A DNA stretch of 5,723 nt from an uncultured Collinsella sp. Its GTDB lineage: Bacteria; Actinomycetota; Coriobacteriia; Coriobacteriales; Coriobacteriaceae. A program made the translations under genes and the position numbers. The stretch spans positions 1-5,723 of the forward strand of contig CAAENW010000205.1 in assembly GCA_900757265.1 (NCBI GenBank), in the 5' to 3' direction. The notes beneath the pieces were generated by a model. The model made no database searches, was not told where the DNA came from, and saw only the letters and a list, made by a program, of their open reading frames with translations. Positions 1-5,723 of this stretch are shown piece by piece. Numbering within the stretch: the first letter of the stretch is position 1; every line of letters begins with the position of its first letter.

Positions 1-259
1 CGCCCGAGAAGTTGCCGGCCTCCAGGACCGCGTCGTAGACGTCCTCGACGATGTTACCCACGACCACCTGGTACTGGCCGTTGGCCTGGATGACCTGGAT
101 GACGCCCTTGAGGGCCTCGATCTTGGCAGTGTTGGCGCGGGACTCGTCCTTGAGTTTGAAGCGCACGCGCGTGATGCAGTGCGCGACGCTGGCGACGTTC
201 TCTGTGCCGCCTACGTTCTCGAGTATGGATCTGGCCAGATCGTCGTATTTTTCAGCCAT
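1..259 (-). CDS. Beta-glucoside PTS permease, N-terminal IIB domain (3' end outside window)
   Basis: Start of a membrane enzyme II of the glucose/beta-glucoside PTS family (BglF/BglP type), which imports a sugar and phosphorylates it on entry. Only the first 86 residues are in the window, and they form the IIB domain. The phosphorylation site is Cys28 in the motif HCITRVRF (residues 27-34). This is followed by KLKDE and later by GQYQVVVGN (about residues 64-72), which is typical of beta-glucoside IIB domains. The reading frame is open to the window edge, so whether IIC and IIA domains are fused downstream cannot be seen. The ATG at 259 is preceded by a good AGGAGAA box (264-270). It lies 31 bp after the stop of the phospho-beta-glucosidase gene on the same strand, so the two are almost certainly cotranscribed. 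Family assignment is firm. The exact sugar (cellobiose, arbutin/salicin or other) is not determinable. Confidence 0.9.
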   Translation of the reverse strand, partial: MAEKYDDLARSILENVGGTENVASVAHCITRVRFKLKDESRANTAKIEALKGVIQVIQANGQYQVVVGNIVEDVYDAVLEAGNFSG

Positions 260-290
260 TATTTTCTCCTTAGTGATATTGCCCGGGCGG

Positions 291-2987
<2,697 letters not shown>

Positions 2988-3026
2988 CTAGCGCCCAGAA
3001 AAGTCCACGCGTTTTTAGACTGGAAC

Positions 3027-3056
3027 AAAGTACTACAACAGGTGAGATTCCGTCAA
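3027..3056 (-). promoter_or_regulatory. Candidate promoter for the permease leader RNA
   Basis: On the minus strand TTGACG (3056-3051, five of six matches to the -35 consensus) is followed after 18 bp by TACTTT (3032-3027), a weak -10 with three of six matches. Transcription would begin near 3020 and reach the terminator hairpin after roughly 45 nt, giving a short RNA of about 80 nt or a leader of about 195 nt. The -35 match and the position ahead of the terminator support it; the poor -10 keeps confidence low. Confidence 0.35.
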
Positions 3057-3139
3057 GAAAAACCGAAGAAAAAAGTGAGCCTCTGCCCGCCGTACCTGTA
3101 GCGGTCGTTTCCCCGAACGGGGCGGTGCTGTTGGGGGCT

Positions 3140-3196
3140 GTCTCGATCTGTAACAGTAAGACCCGGTTTTGGTCCGTAGATGTTACAGATTTAGAC
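3140..3196. repeat. Palindromic element, copy 1
   Basis: Inverted repeat of 57 bp. The 10-bp arms ATCTGTAACA (3146-3155) and TGTTACAGAT (3181-3190) are perfect complements separated by 25 bp. An outer GTCT/AGAC pair (3140-3143 with 3193-3196) and an inner GACC/GGTC pair (3160-3163 with 3171-3174) extend it, giving up to 18 pairs. It could work as DNA (two half-sites 35 bp apart) or as an RNA hairpin. There is no T run to make it a terminator. Its core contains AGACCC and TTTTG, which recur in copy 2 in the opposite orientation. Confidence 0.85.
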
Positions 3197-3220
3197 GTTT
3201 TGTCGGGGCGGTTTCCGTTT

Positions 3221-3277
3221 GTCTTGATCTGTAACAGTTAGGGGTCAAAAGTGGGTCTAGATGTTACAGATTGAGAT
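3221..3277. repeat. Palindromic element, copy 2 (core inverted relative to copy 1)
   Basis: Same architecture as copy 1 at a period of 81 bp: arms ATCTGTAACA (3227-3236) and TGTTACAGAT (3262-3271), again exactly 25 bp apart, with outer TCT/AGA (3222-3224 with 3274-3276). Aligned without gaps, its reverse complement matches copy 1 at 43 of 57 positions against 38 of 57 in direct orientation. The gain comes from the core (AGACCC, TTTTG). The two copies therefore appear to be inverted relative to each other. Confidence 0.85.
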
Positions 3278-3340
3278 TGTTGAGGATGGGTGAGGGTAGC
3301 TAATTCGGACGGGGCTATTTTAAACAATGGAAAATCGAGC

Positions 3341-3369
3341 GTGGCAAGCGGAGGTCTTCGGGGTATAAG
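3341..3369 (+). promoter_or_regulatory. Candidate promoter of the DJ-1/PfpI-maf genes
   Basis: GTGGCA (3341-3346, four of six to the -35 consensus) and TATAAG (3364-3369, five of six to the -10 consensus) are separated by the ideal 17 bp. Transcription would start near 3376, about 30 nt before the chosen ATG at 3406. It is the best plus-strand promoter-like pair in the intergenic region and lies 64 bp downstream of palindromic copy 2. Confidence 0.45.
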
Positions 3370-3405
3370 ACGGCTAATTGTATGCCGCCTATGAAAGGAA
3401 CCCTC

Positions 3406-3948
3406 ATGCCCAGCGTTGCCGTTCTCGCCGCCGATGGCTTTGAAACTATTGAATGCCTGACCATGGTCGATGTCATGCGTCGCGGCGGCGTGCGCGCCAC
3501 GCTTGTCTCGATCATGCCCACGCGCGAGGTCGTAAGCTCGCTGCAGATTCCCGTGACCTGCGATGCGCTCTTTGACGAGATCAACTTTGACGAGTACGAC
3601 TGCGTCGTGCTACCTGGCGGCCTGCCCGGCGCCACCAACCTGCGTGCCGACCAGCGCGTCTGCGACGTGGTCTGCGAGTTCGCCGCCGCCAAACACGTCG
3701 CTGCCATCTGCGCCGCCCCGTTTATCCTGGGTGAGCTCGACCTGCTCGAGGGGCGCCACGCCACGTGCTTCCCTGGCTTTGAGAAGAGCTTCCCCGAAGG
3801 CGCCTATACCGGCGAGAAGGTTACGCAAGACGGCAACATCATCACCGCCAGCGGCATGGCCCAGTCGCTCCCCTTTGCGCTTGAGCTGCTGCGCACGCTC
3901 GCCGGCGACAAGGCTGTCGAGAAAGTTGCCGAGGGCATTCAGCTATGA
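3406..3948 (+). CDS. DJ-1/PfpI family protein
   Basis: Cytoplasmic protein of 180 residues with the single-domain DJ-1/PfpI fold (glutamine amidotransferase-like). The family includes YajL/ThiJ-like proteins proposed to act in oxidative stress, chaperone activity or repair of glycated molecules; the exact reaction of this member is unknown. The sequence opens MPSVAVLAADGFETIE, with the conserved acidic residue Glu16. VVLPGG (67-72) is the usual second strand-turn. The nucleophile elbow AAICAAP (99-105) carries the reactive Cys102. The segment TASGMAQSLPFALELL (147-162) matches the family C-terminal motif. The ATG at 3406 is preferred over in-frame ATGs at 3382 and 3391 because AAAGGA (3394-3399) lies 6 nt before it and homology begins there. 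The stop overlaps the next start (ATGA), so it is translationally coupled to maf. Confidence 0.92.
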   Translation: MPSVAVLAADGFETIECLTMVDVMRRGGVRATLVSIMPTREVVSSLQIPVTCDALFDEINFDEYDCVVLPGGLPGATNLRADQRVCDVVCEFAAAKHVAAICAAPFILGELDLLEGRHATCFPGFEKSFPEGAYTGEKVTQDGNIITASGMAQSLPFALELLRTLAGDKAVEKVAEGIQL

Positions 3949-4526
3949 TTTTGGCCTCGCAATCACCGCGCCGCATCGAGCTGATGCGCGAGGCGGGCTA
4001 TGACATTCGCATCATTCCTGCCGATATCGACGAAACGCCATTTGATGGCGAGGCCCCACTTACGCTCGTTGAACGCTTAGCACGCGCCAAAGCCGCCTCC
4101 GTTGCCGCCGAGCATGCCGAGCCCAACGAACTGACCGTCGCGGCCGATACTATTGTCACCTTCGATGGCAAGATTCTGGGCAAGCCGGCAACCGAGGACG
4201 AGGCGCGCACCATGCTCCGCGAGCTTTCGGGCCGCACGCACCAGGTCGCAACCGGCGTCTGCATCGTTAAGGCAGGCGACACGGCCGCTCCGCATGCCGC
4301 CGAGAGCCTGTCGTTTGTCGATGTGACCGACGTGACGTTCTATGAGCTTACCGAAGAGCAGATCGAGCGCTATGTTGCCTCCGGCGAACCCATGGACAAG
4401 GCCGGGGCCTACGGCATCCAAGGCACAGGCGGCCGCATGCTTGTGCACGATATTTCGGGTGACTTCTACAACGTGGTGGGCTTGCCCATCGCTCGCGTCG
4501 CACGCGCGATTCAAAAACTCTCGTAA
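3945..4526 (+). CDS. maf: Maf-family nucleoside triphosphate pyrophosphatase
   Basis: Cytoplasmic house-cleaning enzyme of 193 residues that hydrolyses non-canonical or excess nucleoside triphosphates to monophosphates and pyrophosphate. The Maf signature is complete: ILASQSPRR at the N-terminus (residues 2-10), AADTIV with the presumed catalytic Asp68, GKP (79-81), SGEPMDKAGAYGIQG (146-160) and DFYNVVGLP (173-181). The KAGAYGIQG form is that of the YhdE-like subfamily (dTTP/UTP pyrophosphatase), so that specificity is more likely than the YceF-like one. The start ATG overlaps the stop of the DJ-1/PfpI gene in an ATGA, with only a weak GAGGG (3931-3935) 9 nt upstream. Expression therefore probably depends on translation of the first gene. 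It is followed by a probable weak terminator. Confidence 0.95.
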   Translation: MILASQSPRRIELMREAGYDIRIIPADIDETPFDGEAPLTLVERLARAKAASVAAEHAEPNELTVAADTIVTFDGKILGKPATEDEARTMLRELSGRTHQVATGVCIVKAGDTAAPHAAESLSFVDVTDVTFYELTEEQIERYVASGEPMDKAGAYGIQGTGGRMLVHDISGDFYNVVGLPIARVARAIQKLS

Positions 4527-4534
4527 TTGCATCT

Positions 4535-4566
4535 GGCGCTGGTTATCCCCCAGCGCCTACAATTTT
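4535..4566 (+). terminator. Probable weak terminator after maf
   Basis: GGCGCTGG (4535-4542) pairs perfectly with CCAGCGCC (4550-4557) around a 7-nt loop. TACAATTTT follows, a broken T-rich tract. It begins 8 bp after the maf stop. The T tract is interrupted, so termination may be partial. TACAAT (4558-4563) also matches the -10 consensus at five of six positions, though no -35 fits it, so read-through or a new start toward the peptidase gene are both possible. Confidence 0.5.
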
Positions 4567-4587
4567 GCCGTACCGTACGGATCCCGA

Positions 4588-4604
4588 CCGGGCATAAGGC
4601 CCGG
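4588..4604 (+). promoter_or_regulatory. Small hairpin in the peptidase leader
   Basis: CCGGGC (4588-4593) pairs with GCCCGG (4599-4604) around ATAAG, ending 12 bp before the AGGAGA ribosome site of the peptidase gene. An 8-bp palindrome CCGTACGG (4573-4580) lies just upstream and could be a protein-binding site. No T tract follows. The structure is visible; the function is unknown. Confidence 0.25.
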
Positions 4605-4626
4605 CGGAAAACCGATAGGAGAAAAC

Positions 4627-5628
4627 ATGGACACACTGCTCGAAGCCATCGATGTTTGCAATGTCGATGGCTTTTGCTTTGGCAACTATACGGACGAGGA
4701 GGCTGGCACCGGCTGCACCGTAATCGTGGCGCCCGAGGGTGCCACCGGTGGCGTTGACGTACGTGGTGGCGCCCCCGCTTCGCGTGAGACCGACCTGCTG
4801 CGTCCCGAAAACACCGTCGATAAGGTCCACGCCGTCTGCCTTTCGGGCGGATCGGCCTTTGGCCTCGAGGCTGCAAGCGGCGTGGCCCGCGAACTCGAGA
4901 GCCGCGGCATTGGTCTGCCCGTCGGCCCCACGCAGGTGCCCATCGTGTGCTCCAGCTGTATCTTCGACCTTGCCTTTGGCGACCCCACCGTTCGCCCCGA
5001 CATTGAGGCCGGCATCGCCGCCGTGCGCGAGGCGCTCGACAACACCCCCACCATGCTCGAGCAAGGCAATGTGGGCGCCGGCACCGGTGCCACCGTAGGT
5101 AAGCTCATGGGCCCTGCCACCTGCATGAAGGCCGGCCTTGGCGCTGCCGCCGTGGCGCTCGGCCCCATCAAGGTGGGCGCCGTGGTCTCGGTCAACGCCT
5201 GCGGCAACGTTGTCGACCCCCTCACCGGCGAGTGGGTCGCCGGCATGCGCGCCTCAGCCGATAGCGACCAAATCGTCGATATGGAACTCGCAGCCTTTGC
5301 CGCCGCCGGATCCATGCAGATGCCGCTCGACCGCACCAACACCACCATCAGCTGCATCGTCACCAACGTGGAACTCACTAAGGCACAAGCCACCAAGGTC
5401 TCCCAGATGGCCGCAGACGCCTACGCACACGCCATCCGTCCCACGCACACCACCAACGACGGCGACACCATCTACACCCTCGCCAGCGGCAAACTGGGCG
5501 CCCAGGCAAACGCCGCCGTTTCCCTAGACCTGCTGGGCATGCTCGCCGTAAGGGCTTTGCAAACCGCCATCGTAAACGGAGCCAAAACCGCCAAAACCTC
5601 CCACGGCATCCCCGGCGCCGCGAAGTAA
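4627..5628 (+). CDS. P1-family peptidase (S58-like, DmpA/NylC-related)
   Basis: Protein of 333 residues in the P1/DmpA family: N-terminal-nucleophile hydrolases that cut themselves into two chains and then act as aminopeptidases or amidases on small amides. Family motifs are present: GCTVIVAPEGA (29-39), DVRGGAP (44-50), LSGGSAFGLEAASGV (72-86), GNVGAGTGATVGK (147-159), KAGLG (168-172), and the C-terminal HTTNDGDTIYTLASG (274-288). By analogy with NylC, which is cut between Asn and Thr, the site here should be Asn238-Thr239 within RTNTTISCIVTN (236-247). That would leave Thr239 as the nucleophile and chains of about 238 and 95 residues. No signal peptide or membrane segment is evident, so it is probably cytoplasmic. 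The region after GLPVGPTQVPIV carries CSSC (108-111), unlike the PAA-type sequence expected from memory of relatives. Start 4627 has AGGAGA (4617-4622). It lies 100 bp after maf, perhaps with its own promoter. Natural substrate unknown. Confidence 0.9.
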   Translation: MDTLLEAIDVCNVDGFCFGNYTDEEAGTGCTVIVAPEGATGGVDVRGGAPASRETDLLRPENTVDKVHAVCLSGGSAFGLEAASGVARELESRGIGLPVGPTQVPIVCSSCIFDLAFGDPTVRPDIEAGIAAVREALDNTPTMLEQGNVGAGTGATVGKLMGPATCMKAGLGAAAVALGPIKVGAVVSVNACGNVVDPLTGEWVAGMRASADSDQIVDMELAAFAAAGSMQMPLDRTNTTISCIVTNVELTKAQATKVSQMAADAYAHAIRPTHTTNDGDTIYTLASGKLGAQANAAVSLDLLGMLAVRALQTAIVNGAKTAKTSHGIPGAAK

Positions 5629-5695
5629 TCTCACTCGTCCGTCGGTCGGAGGCGGGCGGGCATTACGTTTGCTGCTCTACAGTCCTATGCAAGAC

Positions 5696-5721
5696 GAAGG
5701 CCACATTAAGTGGCCTTCTTT
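5696..5721 (+). terminator. Intrinsic terminator after the peptidase gene
   Basis: GAAGGCCAC (5696-5704) and GTGGCCTTC (5710-5718) form a perfect 9-bp stem with loop ATTAA, followed by TTT near the window end. An outer GCAA/TTGC pairing could extend it. It lies 67 bp after the peptidase stop and very likely ends that transcript. The bases between the stop and the stem show nothing else. Confidence 0.75.
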
Positions 5722-5723
5722 GC

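Noticed and set aside
3140..3196. Palindromic copy 1 as a terminator
   Set aside because: No T tract follows the stem on either strand, and no gene ends nearby.
3244..3258. CtsR-like GGTCAAA direct repeat inside palindromic copy 2
   Set aside because: Only the first heptad matches. The second is out of register and altered, and the region is better explained as the core of the palindromic element.
3140..3277. CRISPR array
   Set aside because: Only two units, alternating orientation of the motif and unequal, partly related cores; no array of direct repeats and no cas genes.
3382..3393. Alternative starts (ATG at 3382 and 3391) for the DJ-1/PfpI gene
   Set aside because: They lie only a few bases after the predicted transcript start and lack a ribosome site, whereas AAAGGA is correctly spaced for 3406.

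Overview
The window looks like chromosomal DNA of a high-GC gut actinobacterium of the class Coriobacteriia, most like Collinsella or a near relative. This is inferred from the G+C-rich coding style, the AGGAG-type ribosome binding sites and the resemblance of the protein families. It cannot be proven without a database search. There are six protein genes in two divergent blocks, separated by a non-coding interval of about 580 bp that holds the most unusual sequence here.

Left block, minus strand, in order of transcription: a ten-helix EamA/DMT-family permease (2824 down to 1844), a family 1 glycosidase of the 6-phospho-beta-glucosidase type (1721 down to 291), and the start of a beta-glucoside PTS permease (259 down to beyond the window edge, IIB domain only). 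The last two form a classical unit: the PTS protein imports and phosphorylates a beta-glucoside, and the glycosidase cleaves the phosphorylated product. The permease is separated from them by 122 bp that can fold almost entirely into G/C-rich stem-loops.

Central interval, 2825-3405: a minus-strand leader with a strong 13-bp terminator hairpin ahead of the permease, a candidate promoter for that leader, a candidate plus-strand promoter, and two 57-bp palindromic elements. The arms of both elements are the same 10-mer (ATCTGTAACA) and its complement. The cores of the two elements match each other better in inverted than in direct orientation, so the pair resembles a REP/BIME-like couple or a paired operator. 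This is the best candidate for something undescribed.

Right block, plus strand: a DJ-1/PfpI-family protein (3406-3948), a Maf-type nucleotide pyrophosphatase (3945-4526, overlapping by ATGA), a probable terminator, then a P1-family (S58-like, DmpA/NylC-related) self-processing aminopeptidase (4627-5628), and a clear terminator at the window end. The two blocks differ visibly in codon use. The left genes almost always end codons in G or C, whereas the right genes often use GAT, TTT, GTT and GAA, so the sugar block may have a separate history.
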